Notes under the pieces: generated by a model | What the model was told of the DNA's origin: nothing | The model's input: the letters and a program-made list of their open reading frames with translations, nothing else | The model's database searches: none | In this document: one piece after another, positions 34,995-43,827 of the stretch | Layout: each line of letters starts with the position of its first letter | Position numbering within the stretch: position 1 is the first letter of the stretch | Program-made: the position numbers and the translations under genes | Assembly: GCA_965230245.1 (NCBI GenBank) | Contig: OZ246000.1 | Location: 1,116,001 to 1,180,000 of the forward strand | Length of the DNA: 64,000 bases | From: JAGNKE01 sp965230245 | Lineage (GTDB): Bacteria > Pseudomonadota > Alphaproteobacteria > Micavibrionales > Micavibrionaceae | Direction: 5' to 3'

Positions 34995-35705
34995 TCAGCC
35001 TACAGCTTCATTCAACCATTGGGTTAAGAACAGTCTATTCTGTTTCTCGAGCTTTTGGGAATACGCCGCTGTATCTTTTCTAAGTTTGTCCAGAGTTTCT
35101 GCGGGGTTTTCACCCATATCCTCTGTAAAATGCTCGAAACAATCGCTTAAATGCTGCTCGTTAACTTCGGGATGAAACTGAAGCGCGAGAACATGGTCAC
35201 CGAAAGTAAACGCCTGATGCGCGTAATTTTCCGAAGACGCCAGCAAAACCGTACCATCCGGCAAATCGAATGTATCGCCGTGCCAATGAAACATATTGGT
35301 TTTATCCGCACTCAAATGTGATAAAGCAGAGGCTGAGCCGTTATTATTAAGCGTTAGCGGATACCATCCGATCTCAACGCCATTGCCGCCTTTGTAAACC
35401 TTTGCGCCCATTGCCGCTGCGATCAACTGCGCACCCAGACAAACCCCGAGGACAGGCTTACCCGCATCAATCCTCGTCTTAATAAGGTTTATTTCTTCCG
35501 CTAGATAAGGATGGTCGTCCGTTTCATAAACGCCCATCGTCCCGCCCATAACAATCAAAACGTCAGGAACAAGAACGTCAAAGTCTGAAAAATCAAAATC
35601 CGGAGTGTCGATATACGTGTAGGAATACCCGAGATCCTCAAGCGTTCGCGCAAATGTCCCGAGGTCTTCTTCTATCAAATGACGAAAAACAGTAACGCTT
35701 TTCAT
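34995..35705 (-). CDS. Class I glutamine amidotransferase (GMP synthase-like)
   Basis: A 236-residue stand-alone class I glutamine amidotransferase. The catalytic triad is visible as Cys in VLGVCLGAQLIAAAMGAK, with His and Glu in ALQFHPEVNEQ. No synthase domain is fused. Such proteins act on small molecules, for example hydrolysing gamma-glutamyl compounds, but the substrate here is unknown. It lies between dnaQ and coaE, which are usually adjacent in alphaproteobacteria, so it appears inserted into that operon. Confidence 0.88.
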   Translation of the reverse strand: MKSVTVFRHLIEEDLGTFARTLEDLGYSYTYIDTPDFDFSDFDVLVPDVLIVMGGTMGVYETDDHPYLAEEINLIKTRIDAGKPVLGVCLGAQLIAAAMGAKVYKGGNGVEIGWYPLTLNNNGSASALSHLSADKTNMFHWHGDTFDLPDGTVLLASSENYAHQAFTFGDHVLALQFHPEVNEQHLSDCFEHFTEDMGENPAETLDKLRKDTAAYSQKLEKQNRLFLTQWLNEAVG

Positions 35706-35710
35706 AAGCT

Positions 35711-36379
35711 TTATGCCTCCGCTATGTCATCTTCATTGACGGAATGTTCCACGTGAATCATCCCGTACGTTTTCTCGCGGATATCAAGAAGTACGTCCTT
35801 TAACATTTTCATAGAATGCGCACGACCAAGTCCGGTTTTAATCACATAATCCGCACGGCGGCATTTCTCCGCATCCGGCATTTGCCGCGATAAAATTGCC
35901 TCAAACTTCTCTTCCGTCATATGCGGGCGTTCCATCACGCGCGCGCGCTGAACAAAAAACGGCGCACTGACGACGATGGTATAGTCAACGCGTTGATCCG
36001 CTCCGGTTTCAAACAACAACGGGATATCAAGACAAACCATCTCTAGCCCTTTAGACTTGGATTGGCGAATAAACTCGACTTGGGATTTACGCACCAGCGG
36101 GTGAAGAATGCTCTCGAGTCTCTCACGTAATTCCGCATTATCAAACACTAGCTTTCCCAGCTCTCCGCGGTTGATGTTGTACGTCTTTTTTTCGTAAATC
36201 TGCGGAAATTCGAAATAGGGAAAATTTGCCGCAATCGCCGGACGCGCTTCGCTCTCCGTCTGCAAAAGATTATGAACAACCGCATCCGAGTCATGAACGG
36301 GGATTCCCAGTGTATTCATCATCGCGCCCACGGTCGATTTCCCCATTGCAATAGACCCTGTCAGACCGATAACAATCAT
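35711..36379 (-). CDS. coaE: Dephospho-CoA kinase
   Basis: CoaE phosphorylates dephospho-CoA in the last step of coenzyme A synthesis. The P-loop is GLTGSIAMGKSTVG, followed by HDSDAVVH, LDIPLLFETGAD and RQMPDAEKCRRADYVI. ATG 36379 gives 222 residues and overlaps the aroE stop in ATGA; the GTG at 36385 is less likely. A parS-like sequence lies near its 3' end. Confidence 0.95.
   Translation of the reverse strand: MIVIGLTGSIAMGKSTVGAMMNTLGIPVHDSDAVVHNLLQTESEARPAIAANFPYFEFPQIYEKKTYNINRGELGKLVFDNAELRERLESILHPLVRKSQVEFIRQSKSKGLEMVCLDIPLLFETGADQRVDYTIVVSAPFFVQRARVMERPHMTEEKFEAILSRQMPDAEKCRRADYVIKTGLGRAHSMKMLKDVLLDIREKTYGMIHVEHSVNEDDIAEA
35745..35760. promoter_or_regulatory. parS-like site in coaE (weaker)
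   Basis: TGTTCCACGTGAATCA matches the parS consensus at 14 of 16 bases, with an intact CCACGTGAA core variant. Confidence 0.45.
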
Positions 36380-37209
36380 GCGCACACCTTATCAATCAAC
36401 TCTTGCGTCACTTCGGGCAAAACACCGTGCCACAGTTTGAAAGCAGGTCGTGCCTGATGAAGCAACATTCCGATCCCTGTGACGGTAGGGTTACCGCGCC
36501 GGGTTGCCTGTTTCAGCAACTCGGTCTGCAGCGGCGCATACACGATATCGTGAACAAGGCATTCATCACCAAGTTCTCTAAGGTCAATTTCAAGCGCAGG
36601 CTTGCCGCTCATCCCCAAAGCGGTCGTATTCACCAGTAAATTCAACCCGTTTAATACAGACGCATCGGATCGTTTTTCCCAGTCCACACGCTTGATGCGT
36701 GAAGTATCGGAAGCAAGCTCAATCAAACTATCAGCCTTACTTGCCGTACGATTACTCAGCAGGATTTCGGGCACGCCTTCCTGCAATAATCCCTGAATAA
36801 CCGCCCGCGCCGCACCGCCTGCTCCAAGCACCAGCGCGGAACCCTTTGCAAAATCAAAATCCGGCGCATTGTCCTTGATGTTTTGCGTAAATCCGAACAC
36901 ATCCGTATTTGTGCCCGTCATCTTTCCGTCCTGTATGGAAACCGTATTGACCGCGCCGACAACACGCGCCAGATCATCAACCTCGTCGCACAATTCCATA
37001 ACTGAAACCTTGTGCGGTACGGTCACGTTAAACCCGCAGCAACCATCCGCTGCCATCTTTTTTAAGCCCTGCTCCAGCTCTTCGCAGGATAAATCAAACA
37101 ATTTATACGATCCGGAAATCCCGTTTTTCTCAAGCCAGTATTCATGGATGACCGGGGACTTACTATGGCTGATCGGGTGTCCGACTAATCCTGTCAATCT
37201 TGCGCTCAT
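36376..37209 (-). CDS. aroE: Shikimate dehydrogenase
   Basis: AroE reduces 3-dehydroshikimate with NADPH in the shikimate pathway. Motifs are LVGHPISHSKSPVIHEYWL (substrate serines), GFNVTVPHKVSVMELCDEVDD with the catalytic Lys, ALVLGAGGAARAVIQGLL for NADP and GIGMLLHQARPAF. It is 277 residues. It overlaps maf and coaE by 4 bases each, showing a tightly coupled operon. Confidence 0.95.
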   Translation of the reverse strand: MSARLTGLVGHPISHSKSPVIHEYWLEKNGISGSYKLFDLSCEELEQGLKKMAADGCCGFNVTVPHKVSVMELCDEVDDLARVVGAVNTVSIQDGKMTGTNTDVFGFTQNIKDNAPDFDFAKGSALVLGAGGAARAVIQGLLQEGVPEILLSNRTASKADSLIELASDTSRIKRVDWEKRSDASVLNGLNLLVNTTALGMSGKPALEIDLRELGDECLVHDIVYAPLQTELLKQATRRGNPTVTGIGMLLHQARPAFKLWHGVLPEVTQELIDKVCA

Positions 37210-37820
37210 GAGTCCTTCTTCTCTGCGTATTCATCATAAAGATACCCCAACAAGGGCAACAAGGGCATCCCCATAATCGTAAAATAATCACCTTCTACCT
37301 TGGAGAACAGCCACGCGCCAAGCCCCTCTATTTGATACGCCCCAACGCACGATGTCAGAGCATCGCCCGCTCGATCGGCATAGCGTACCAGATCATCGTC
37401 GGATAAATCCCGCATATACAAAGAAACCTGATCGGTCGTACTCCATAGAACAGTTCCGCCTTTCACCACGGCCACGGCCGATATCAAACAATGTGTTTTC
37501 CCACGCATGGTTTTGAGTTTGTTCAAAGCATCGTCTTTGCTGGCAGCTTTATTCAGTATAGTGCCGTCAAGCTCCAGCACCTGATCCGAGCCGATGACAA
37601 TCTGATCGGGCTTTTGCTTGGAAACGGCAATCGCCTTTTCTTCGGCAAGTTTCAGCGCGATATCGCTTGCACGCGCATTGGTGGATAAAAGATTATCGGA
37701 AATTTGCCGCTCATCAATATCGGCGGGATGGACATCAAAGGATAAACCTGCATCTTTCAGCATAGATTGTCGGGCGGCACTACCCGAAGCTAGAATAAAT
37801 TTTTGATCGATTAAGGACAT
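37206..37820 (-). CDS. maf: Maf family nucleotide pyrophosphatase
   Basis: Maf-type pyrophosphatases hydrolyse non-canonical or methylated NTPs and affect septation. The signature FILASGSAARQSMLKDAGLSF is at the N-terminus, with ADIDERQI, VIGSDQVLELDG and TDQVSLYMRDLSDDDL further on. It is 204 residues. It starts 1 base after ppsR ends and overlaps aroE by 4 bases. Confidence 0.93.
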   Translation of the reverse strand: MSLIDQKFILASGSAARQSMLKDAGLSFDVHPADIDERQISDNLLSTNARASDIALKLAEEKAIAVSKQKPDQIVIGSDQVLELDGTILNKAASKDDALNKLKTMRGKTHCLISAVAVVKGGTVLWSTTDQVSLYMRDLSDDDLVRYADRAGDALTSCVGAYQIEGLGAWLFSKVEGDYFTIMGMPLLPLLGYLYDEYAEKKDS

Positions 37821-38702
37821 TTAATGCCCTTTCTCCTTGTCTGCTTTTGCTTTTTCGGCGGCCTCGCGATCAAGCTTGGCCTGCAGAAGGCTCATAATCT
37901 CGGCCGTCGTCTCTTCAATGGATCGTTTGGTAACATCAATGACCGGCCAGCCATACATGGTAAATAATCGCCGCGCTTTGCGAACCTCCTCCTCGATCTT
38001 TTCCAGATCAAGATATTCATTCTCGTGCAGGACCTTTTGATCCGTCTTATCAGTCTTCAGGCGGTTCTTACGAATATGCATCAACCGTTCGGGCGACGTT
38101 GTCAAACCGACATAAAGCGGCTTTTCCAGTGTAAAGTTTTCTTTCGGAACGTCTACACCAGGCACAAGTGGTATATTCGCCGCCTTAATCCCGCGCCGTG
38201 CCAGAAACACGCTTGTCGGTGTCTTGGACGTACGGGAAACCCCGACCAGAATAACATCGGCCTTCTTCAAACCCTGCAGGCTGCGCCCGTCATCGTAACG
38301 CATGGCAAAATCAATCGCTGCCACACGTTTGAAATAGGCATCATCCATCGTGTGCTGCAAACCCGGAACACCTTTCGGCGAACGCCCAAGATACGTTGAA
38401 AGACCGTGAAAAATGGGGTCTAGAACGGGAATGCACGGAATACCAAGATGCTCACAGCAGTCAATCACCCGGCGTCTCATCTTATCACTCACAAATGTAA
38501 AAATGACTGGCCCGGGATTTTCTTCGATTTTCGCAATCACGCGCTCCAACTGCCGCTCGGTCCTGACCAACGGCCAGAACTTCTGGTTCGGCTCGATATG
38601 CTCGAACTGCGCCAGACACGCGCGGGACAAACCAAGCAGCGTTGTTCCCGTCGCATCGGAAATCAAATGAAGTGTAAATTTGCGGGGTTTACTTGTCGGC
38701 AT
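37821..38702 (-). CDS. ppsR: Pyruvate, phosphate dikinase/PEP synthase regulatory protein (DUF299, PPSR)
   Basis: A bifunctional serine/threonine kinase and pyrophosphorylase that switches PPDK or PEP synthase off and on. Signatures: LHLISDATGTTLLGLSRACL, the P-loop-like ILVGVSRTSKTPTSVFLARRG and ANIPLVPGV. It is 293 residues; the C-terminal Lys/Ala/Glu tail is unusual but not disruptive. It is the homologue of Rickettsia RP001, which flanks oriC with hemE in several alphaproteobacteria; here it is 7 kb from hemE. Confidence 0.93.
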   Translation of the reverse strand: MPTSKPRKFTLHLISDATGTTLLGLSRACLAQFEHIEPNQKFWPLVRTERQLERVIAKIEENPGPVIFTFVSDKMRRRVIDCCEHLGIPCIPVLDPIFHGLSTYLGRSPKGVPGLQHTMDDAYFKRVAAIDFAMRYDDGRSLQGLKKADVILVGVSRTSKTPTSVFLARRGIKAANIPLVPGVDVPKENFTLEKPLYVGLTTSPERLMHIRKNRLKTDKTDQKVLHENEYLDLEKIEEEVRKARRLFTMYGWPVIDVTKRSIEETTAEIMSLLQAKLDREAAEKAKADKEKGH

Positions 38703-38724
38703 CCGTTAGACCCTAGCCCCTGAC

Positions 38725-39279
38725 TCAGGAACTGGCCTTCTTCGCTTCTGTCTCACCATCTCCGTTCTCAGCACCTTTTTCGGGCGCTTGCTGTTGGATA
38801 CGATCCTTAAAACGCTCGATGTAAAGAGACTGGAAATCTACAGGTGTAATCAAAACGGGTGGGAAACCGCCTTGTTGCGTCAATGTCCCAAGCATTTGAC
38901 GCACGAACGGAAAAAGCATGCGCGGAACTTCAATAAGAAGAATAGGGTGATGCTGTTCGCTTGGAACGTTTTCGCCAACTGTAACGGTTGCGCTGTAAAC
39001 AACTTCCGCAATAAAGACAACTTCTTCACCACGTTTCGCGGTAACGGATGTATTTAAGGAGACTTCATAGAAGTTTTTCGCATCGGGGTGCTCCAGCTTC
39101 TTGGCATCCATACCGATATTAACCTCAAGCTCGGGCATTGGCTTGTTAGAACTGAAGGCCTGCGGCGCATGCGGATTTTCAAAAGAAACATCCTTGATAT
39201 ACTGGGAATGGATTGTCACAGGAATGTTCTGAACACCCAGTTTTTGCTCGTTTGTGGCTGCACCTTTTGTATCGCTCAT
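38725..39279 (-). CDS. secB: Protein export chaperone SecB
   Basis: SecB holds preproteins unfolded and delivers them to SecA. Family features: IHSQYIKDVSFENPHAPQAF near the N-terminus, EVSLNTSVTAKRGEEVVFIAEVVYSATV, LLIEVPRMLFPFVRQMLGTLTQQGGFPPVLITPVDF. It is 184 residues with a charged tail (PEKGAENGDGETEAKK), slightly long but usual for alphaproteobacteria. In many relatives secB sits next to dnaQ; here it is next to ppsR. Confidence 0.95.
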   Translation of the reverse strand: MSDTKGAATNEQKLGVQNIPVTIHSQYIKDVSFENPHAPQAFSSNKPMPELEVNIGMDAKKLEHPDAKNFYEVSLNTSVTAKRGEEVVFIAEVVYSATVTVGENVPSEQHHPILLIEVPRMLFPFVRQMLGTLTQQGGFPPVLITPVDFQSLYIERFKDRIQQQAPEKGAENGDGETEAKKASS

Positions 39280-39374
39280 AGCGTAAGTCCTTTAATAAAA
39301 TTTGAAACTCGTCTTCAAGACCAATTGCTTAGCACGATTAAACCCGTAATCACAAGGGATTGAACACGCTCAAT

Positions 39375-39848
39375 CTATCGCTTTTCCTCTTCGTCGAGCG
39401 TTTCATACTCGGCCTCGATCACGTTGGGATCATTCTGTGTAAACGGCCCCGCGCCCGGCTGACGGTTATCCTGATATCGTGTATCGAAATGAACGGTCTG
39501 GAACTTTGCGGATTCAGATATTTTTTTGCGTAAAACCTTGCGAACGGGCGGAGTAAGCAGGGCAAATCCGATGATATCGGTAATAAATCCCGGTGTAATA
39601 AGTAGTGCACCGGCAGCGACAATACAAAGCCCGTCAAACAGCGCATCCGAAGGCATGGAGCCTTGACGCATCTTATCCTGTGCGGACGCCATCGTCTGCA
39701 GACCCTGCTGGCGAACCATTGTGCCGCCGAGGATAGCGGTAATCAGACACATCACCAGCGTCGTTCCCAGCCCGATAAAACGGCTGACCTGTGCAAAAAC
39801 TGCAAGTTCCAGAAGCGGAACAAGAATAAAAACAACGAAAAATGGCAC
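39375..39848 (-). CDS. fxsA: FxsA family membrane protein
   Basis: A 157-residue FxsA-type inner-membrane protein, named for suppression of F exclusion of phage T7; its physiological role is unclear. Three hydrophobic segments are evident (FFVVFILVPLLELAVFAQV, LGTTLVMCLITAILGG, GLCIVAAGALLITPGFITDIIGFALL), with the family's GxLLIxPGFxTD motif. The C-terminus is polar and charged. The start is GTG. It is divergent from timA. Confidence 0.9.
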   Translation of the reverse strand: MPFFVVFILVPLLELAVFAQVSRFIGLGTTLVMCLITAILGGTMVRQQGLQTMASAQDKMRQGSMPSDALFDGLCIVAAGALLITPGFITDIIGFALLTPPVRKVLRKKISESAKFQTVHFDTRYQDNRQPGAGPFTQNDPNVIEAEYETLDEEEKR

Positions 39849-39975
39849 GATTAAAGACCTATCTTTAAAATTAAGTGGGCAGTATGCCCTTTATCACAAC
39901 TGAAACCAAAGAAAAACTGTGGTAATCTACGGCATGAGCCGCTAATAATAAGCAAAAGAATTTGAAGAGAACACA

Positions 39976-40701
39976 GTGCCAGCAGATCTTATCGTTTATT
40001 TCCTCGTCGCCGCCGGATTGATTTTCTGGCTTAGAAGCATCCTCGGAACAAAACACGGGGACGAGCGCGATCGCGGCGCGCCATATCTGAAGCCTAACGC
40101 GGATGGGTCGATAGAACCTGCGGCACCGGCTGAAAAATCCCGTTTAGGCCCCGAAGAACGCATTGCCGAATTCCTGCATAATCCGAAGGGCAGCGCATCA
40201 ATCGACAACAAAACGGCTGAACTGGGCTTGCTCGATATTGCCAAGGCCGACAGAAACTTCGATATCGAACACTTCGCGCAAGCTGCACAAGATGCATTCG
40301 TATTTATCGTGGAGTCTTTTGCAGAAGGTGATCGCGAAACGTTGGAAGACCTTCTCTCCCCGCAAGTGTACGCGGCCTTCGAAGGCGCGATTTCCGAACG
40401 CGAAAAACAGAACGAAACCATGCACACCGAAATCACGGCCATCAAGCGTGCGGACATCATTGAAGCCAAACAGGACGGACGAACCAGCAAAATCACCGTG
40501 CGTTTCGAAGCAGAAGAAGTTTCCTACACCAAGGATAAAGACGGTGAAATCGTCGACGGCCATCCGGAACGGATCAGCCAGATGCGCGATATCTGGACGT
40601 TTTCACGTGAAACCAAGTCTCGCGATCCGCGCTGGTTGTTAATTGAAACCCGCGCCGATCTGGAAGATGACAACGACACCGTTCCGAACACTGTGAACTA
40701 A
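39976..40701 (+). CDS. timA: Tim44-like domain protein (TimA)
   Basis: A 241-residue protein with an N-terminal membrane anchor (LIVYFLVAAGLIFWLRSIL), a charged linker and a C-terminal Tim44-like domain (residues ~100-235: FAQAAQDAFVFIVESFAEGDRETLEDLLSPQVYAAFEGAI ... DIWTFSRETKSRDPRWLLIET). It is the bacterial relative of the mitochondrial import motor adaptor and is conserved in alphaproteobacteria beside mltA. The start is GTG. A degenerate parS-like sequence lies near its 3' end. Confidence 0.9.
   Translation: MPADLIVYFLVAAGLIFWLRSILGTKHGDERDRGAPYLKPNADGSIEPAAPAEKSRLGPEERIAEFLHNPKGSASIDNKTAELGLLDIAKADRNFDIEHFAQAAQDAFVFIVESFAEGDRETLEDLLSPQVYAAFEGAISEREKQNETMHTEITAIKRADIIEAKQDGRTSKITVRFEAEEVSYTKDKDGEIVDGHPERISQMRDIWTFSRETKSRDPRWLLIETRADLEDDNDTVPNTVN
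40599..40614. promoter_or_regulatory. parS-like core in timA (weak)
   Basis: GTTTTCACGTGAAACC keeps the 12-base core TTTCACGTGAAA but mismatches the consensus at three outer positions. Confidence 0.35.
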
Positions 40702-40744
40702 CCTCTGTCTCTGTAAGATCGGGCTTCCGTACGAAGTCGCCCTC

Positions 40745-41986
40745 ATGGTAAAAACAATCATGCGGCGCGTTTTATTCATTCTTTGTCTGTTTATTTTATC
40801 CTCCTGCGGCGAAGACGAAGCGCAGGCTCCCGAAGACGTAGCCGAAACACCCCCTCCGGAAGAGGAAATTGTAGAAACGATGCGTCTTGTCCCTGAATCA
40901 TTCGAATCTCTGAAAGACTGGCTGGAAGACGATTTGTCAGGAGTCAGCATTGCCTACGAACGCAGCTGCCGCCGTATTGTAAAAAGACCGCCTGAAAGAA
41001 CCTTCGGCCCGCTTGAAATCACCGGAACCTATGCCGACTGGCAGCCAGTGTGCGAAAAATTCCTCTCTCTGGAAAACAAAAACACGGAAACCTTGCGCGG
41101 TTTCATAGAGGAAAACTTCACCCCCTACGCCGTCTATAACAATGAGGACAATACAGGCCTGTTTACAGGATACTATGAAGCCTCATTAAAAGGCTCCGCC
41201 AACAAAACCGAAGAATACAACATCCCTTTGCATAAACGCCCTGACGATCTGGTCATGGTCGACCTCGGACGTTTCCGAGAAGCCTTGCGCGGACAAAGAA
41301 TTGCAGGACGCGTACAGGGTGGAAACCTCGTCCCTTACGAAACGCGTGAAGACATCGTAGAAGGAAGCTGGCCGCATGTTTCAGAAGATCATGTACTTGT
41401 TTGGGTAAACAACGCCGTCGATGCTTTTTTCGTCCAGATCCAAGGCTCCGGTGTGGTGGAGTTTCCCGACCAGACCGTGATGCGCGTGGGCTACGCCGGA
41501 CAAAACGGCCATCCGTACTTCGCCATCGGGCGCGAGCTGATCGACCGCGGCGCTCTGAAGAAGGAAAACGTTTCCATGCAAACCATCAGACAATGGCTGG
41601 AGGAAAACCCGCGAGACGCCGACGAGGTTATGAACACCAACAAATCTTACGTCTTCTTTCATGAAATCAAAGGCGCAGGCCCGCTGGGCGCTGAAGGGAT
41701 GGCGCTCACACCCCTCCGCTCTCTGGCGGTTGACCGTTCGCTCTTCCCCTACGGAATGCCCGTCTGGTTAGAAGCTGAAGCCCCGATCAAAGGATACGAA
41801 CCCATTAACCGCCTGATGATCGCGCAGGATACGGGCGGCGCAATTCGCGGAATCATTCGCGGAGATGTTTTCTGGGGCTATGGCGAGGACGCCGAAAAAT
41901 TCGCCGGCAACATGAAGTCCAAGGGAAAGTACTGGCTGCTTTTGCCAAAATCCTTAGGGCTGGAAGAAACCGAGATCACACCATAA
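40745..41986 (+). CDS. mltA: Membrane-bound lytic murein transglycosylase A
   Basis: MltA cleaves peptidoglycan glycan strands to form 1,6-anhydro ends. It has a lipoprotein signal with lipobox LSSC near residue 20, so it should be anchored to the outer membrane. Domain evidence: FTPYAVYNNEDNTGLFTGYYEAS, FVQIQGSGVVEFPDQTVMRVGYAGQNGHPY and the 3D domain AQDTGGAIRGIIRGDVFWGYG containing the catalytic Asp. It is 413 residues. It converges with the nucleotidyltransferase gene with an 11-base overlap. Confidence 0.94.
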   Translation: MVKTIMRRVLFILCLFILSSCGEDEAQAPEDVAETPPPEEEIVETMRLVPESFESLKDWLEDDLSGVSIAYERSCRRIVKRPPERTFGPLEITGTYADWQPVCEKFLSLENKNTETLRGFIEENFTPYAVYNNEDNTGLFTGYYEASLKGSANKTEEYNIPLHKRPDDLVMVDLGRFREALRGQRIAGRVQGGNLVPYETREDIVEGSWPHVSEDHVLVWVNNAVDAFFVQIQGSGVVEFPDQTVMRVGYAGQNGHPYFAIGRELIDRGALKKENVSMQTIRQWLEENPRDADEVMNTNKSYVFFHEIKGAGPLGAEGMALTPLRSLAVDRSLFPYGMPVWLEAEAPIKGYEPINRLMIAQDTGGAIRGIIRGDVFWGYGEDAEKFAGNMKSKGKYWLLLPKSLGLEETEITP

Positions 41987-42731
41987 ACTGACGCCAGCCG
42001 CCGACCAGAGCCTTCTGCGCGGCATGGGAAACAATCGTTTTCTCGATCTTAAGCATATCATCCGAAACGATATTTTTCGCATTCGACGGATCAACCAAAG
42101 ATGCCGTGACAAAATCCGTGGTCAGAAAACTCAGGATTTGCGATACATGCCCGTCCAGATCACGGGTCTGCTGCAACGGCTTGTTATGCTTCAAAGCCTC
42201 AATCACTGAGAGTTCCAGAACAAAAGAAGGGAAAAACAGTTCCTGCTGGTTGCGCCATAATTTCATCAGGCGAATTTCACTTAAACGCGAAGACGTTGCG
42301 ACAAAATGTGTGTGTGTATTCAGGTTGGTCACTGTCCATTCGCCGGTTTTGCGGTTGAAAATTCTGTGATCTTCGCCCTCTTCGGTATGCTTGCGGGCGG
42401 GAATCAAATCGATCAGCAAGCCGTCAACGGTCAAACGAATACCGACATGGCTGGCGCTCGCCCCCGGAAAGCCGTTCCTCCGCAAATGCTCGAACAACTC
42501 CTTATAAATGGTCACGGGCGCGGACTGATAGGCAGGATGAAAAGACAAAAGCATATCGACATCTGTGCCGCCCTGAACATTTGTGCCCTTGGCAAAAGAG
42601 CCAGTGATACGCGCATACTCAATGAAGCCGTGGACATCCCAGCGCTGAACCTCGCGCATAACGTCTTTAAGCGCGCTTTTGATGGAAACAAAGGTTTCCT
42701 GCTCTGTCCGTTGTTGTGCGTATACCTTCAT
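41976..42731 (-). CDS. Pol-beta-type nucleotidyltransferase, CD-NTase/OAS-like
   Basis: A 251-residue nucleotidyltransferase. The catalytic core is GSFAKGTNVQGGTDVDMLL (Gly44-Ser45 with Asp57 and Asp59) and a third acidic residue in GLLIDLIPARK (Asp108). The GS-F-x-x-G-T ... D-x-D ... h-D-h-h-P-A pattern, plus a following W-T-V-T-N-L ... H segment, is what I expect of the cGAS/DncV-like and OAS-like class rather than CCA-adding or MNT antitoxin enzymes. No effector, E1/E2 or JAB partner gene is adjacent, so a CBASS role cannot be claimed. It is probably cytoplasmic. Confidence 0.65.
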   Translation of the reverse strand: MKVYAQQRTEQETFVSIKSALKDVMREVQRWDVHGFIEYARITGSFAKGTNVQGGTDVDMLLSFHPAYQSAPVTIYKELFEHLRRNGFPGASASHVGIRLTVDGLLIDLIPARKHTEEGEDHRIFNRKTGEWTVTNLNTHTHFVATSSRLSEIRLMKLWRNQQELFFPSFVLELSVIEALKHNKPLQQTRDLDGHVSQILSFLTTDFVTASLVDPSNAKNIVSDDMLKIEKTIVSHAAQKALVGGWRQFMV

Positions 42732-42768
42732 AGGACTTCAAAGGGTGAAGGCGAATGGAAAACCCGCC

Positions 42769-43809
42769 TTAATAAGGGATAGGATAATCGCGGCGAACCG
42801 CATCGATATCGGAAAGGACGTCATCCGACAATTCTATATTGACTGAATCGATGTTGGTTTTCAACTGCTCCATAGAGGTTGCCCCGATAATATTTGCGGT
42901 AACGAAAGGTTGCCGGTTCACGAAAGCAAGCGCCATTTGGCAAATATCCAGCCCGTGACGCTCTGCCACCGCCATATACGCCCGAACAGCGTTATTCGCT
43001 TGTTCCGTATCGCGGGAACTGCCGTTCGACAATAAAGTCCACCGTGATCCGGCAGGGCGAGCACCGTCAAGATACTTTCCACTGATCATTCCCGTGGCCA
43101 GAGGCGACCACGCGAGAAGACCGACATCCTCGGCCATCGCAACTTCATGCATGTCCGGCTCGAACAAACGGTAAAGCAGACTGTATTCATTCTGGATGGA
43201 TACCATACGCGGCAAACCATGCTTTTCAGCCAGTCTCAACCACTTCATCGTGCCCCACGCGGTTTCGTTGGAAAGCCCCGCATGACGGATTTTACCCGCC
43301 TTTACAAGCTCTCCTAATGTCTGCAATACCTCAAGGAAGTTATCCTCAACCACTTGAGTATCAAACTTGGGCGAATATCCCCAAATTTGATTAAAGGCAT
43401 ACGAGCCACGGTTTGGCCAGTGAAGCTGGTAAACATCAATATAATCCGTTTGCAAACGTTTCAGACTGTCCTCAACGGCCGCCAGTATGTTTTTACGGTC
43501 GATCTTTGAATTCCCGCCGCGTATCCACGGAAGAGCGGGGCCTGCTACTTTGGTCGCAAGAATAACATCGGAGCGTTTACCCGTTTTTTTAAACCAAGTA
43601 CCAATGATTTCCTCGGTCTTGCCATACGTATCGGCGGTAGGCGGCACGGCATACATCTCAGCAGTATCCCAGAAATTAACGCCTCGCGAGAGCGCGTAAT
43701 CCATTTGTTCATGCCCCTCAGCCTCAGTATTCTGGCGGCCCCATGTCATAGTACCGAGACAAATTAGGCTGACCTCCAAGCCGGTGCGTCCAAGCTTGCG
43801 ATATTTCAT
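42769..43809 (-). CDS. tas: Aldo/keto reductase, Tas type
   Basis: An NADP(H)-dependent aldo/keto reductase of 346 residues, closest by motif to Escherichia coli Tas: YRKLGRTGLEVSLICLGTMTWGRQN at the N-terminus, NFWDTAEMYAVPP (catalytic Asp and Tyr), ILATKVAGP (Lys), YQLHWPNRG (His), and SPLATGMISGKYLDG. The natural substrate is unknown. It lies between the nucleotidyltransferase and the secretion cluster and is separated from the latter by only 18 bases, so it could receive transcription from it. Confidence 0.9.
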   Translation of the reverse strand: MKYRKLGRTGLEVSLICLGTMTWGRQNTEAEGHEQMDYALSRGVNFWDTAEMYAVPPTADTYGKTEEIIGTWFKKTGKRSDVILATKVAGPALPWIRGGNSKIDRKNILAAVEDSLKRLQTDYIDVYQLHWPNRGSYAFNQIWGYSPKFDTQVVEDNFLEVLQTLGELVKAGKIRHAGLSNETAWGTMKWLRLAEKHGLPRMVSIQNEYSLLYRLFEPDMHEVAMAEDVGLLAWSPLATGMISGKYLDGARPAGSRWTLLSNGSSRDTEQANNAVRAYMAVAERHGLDICQMALAFVNRQPFVTANIIGATSMEQLKTNIDSVNIELSDDVLSDIDAVRRDYPIPY

Positions 43810-43827
43810 AGTAGCTCTCCTGAGTTT

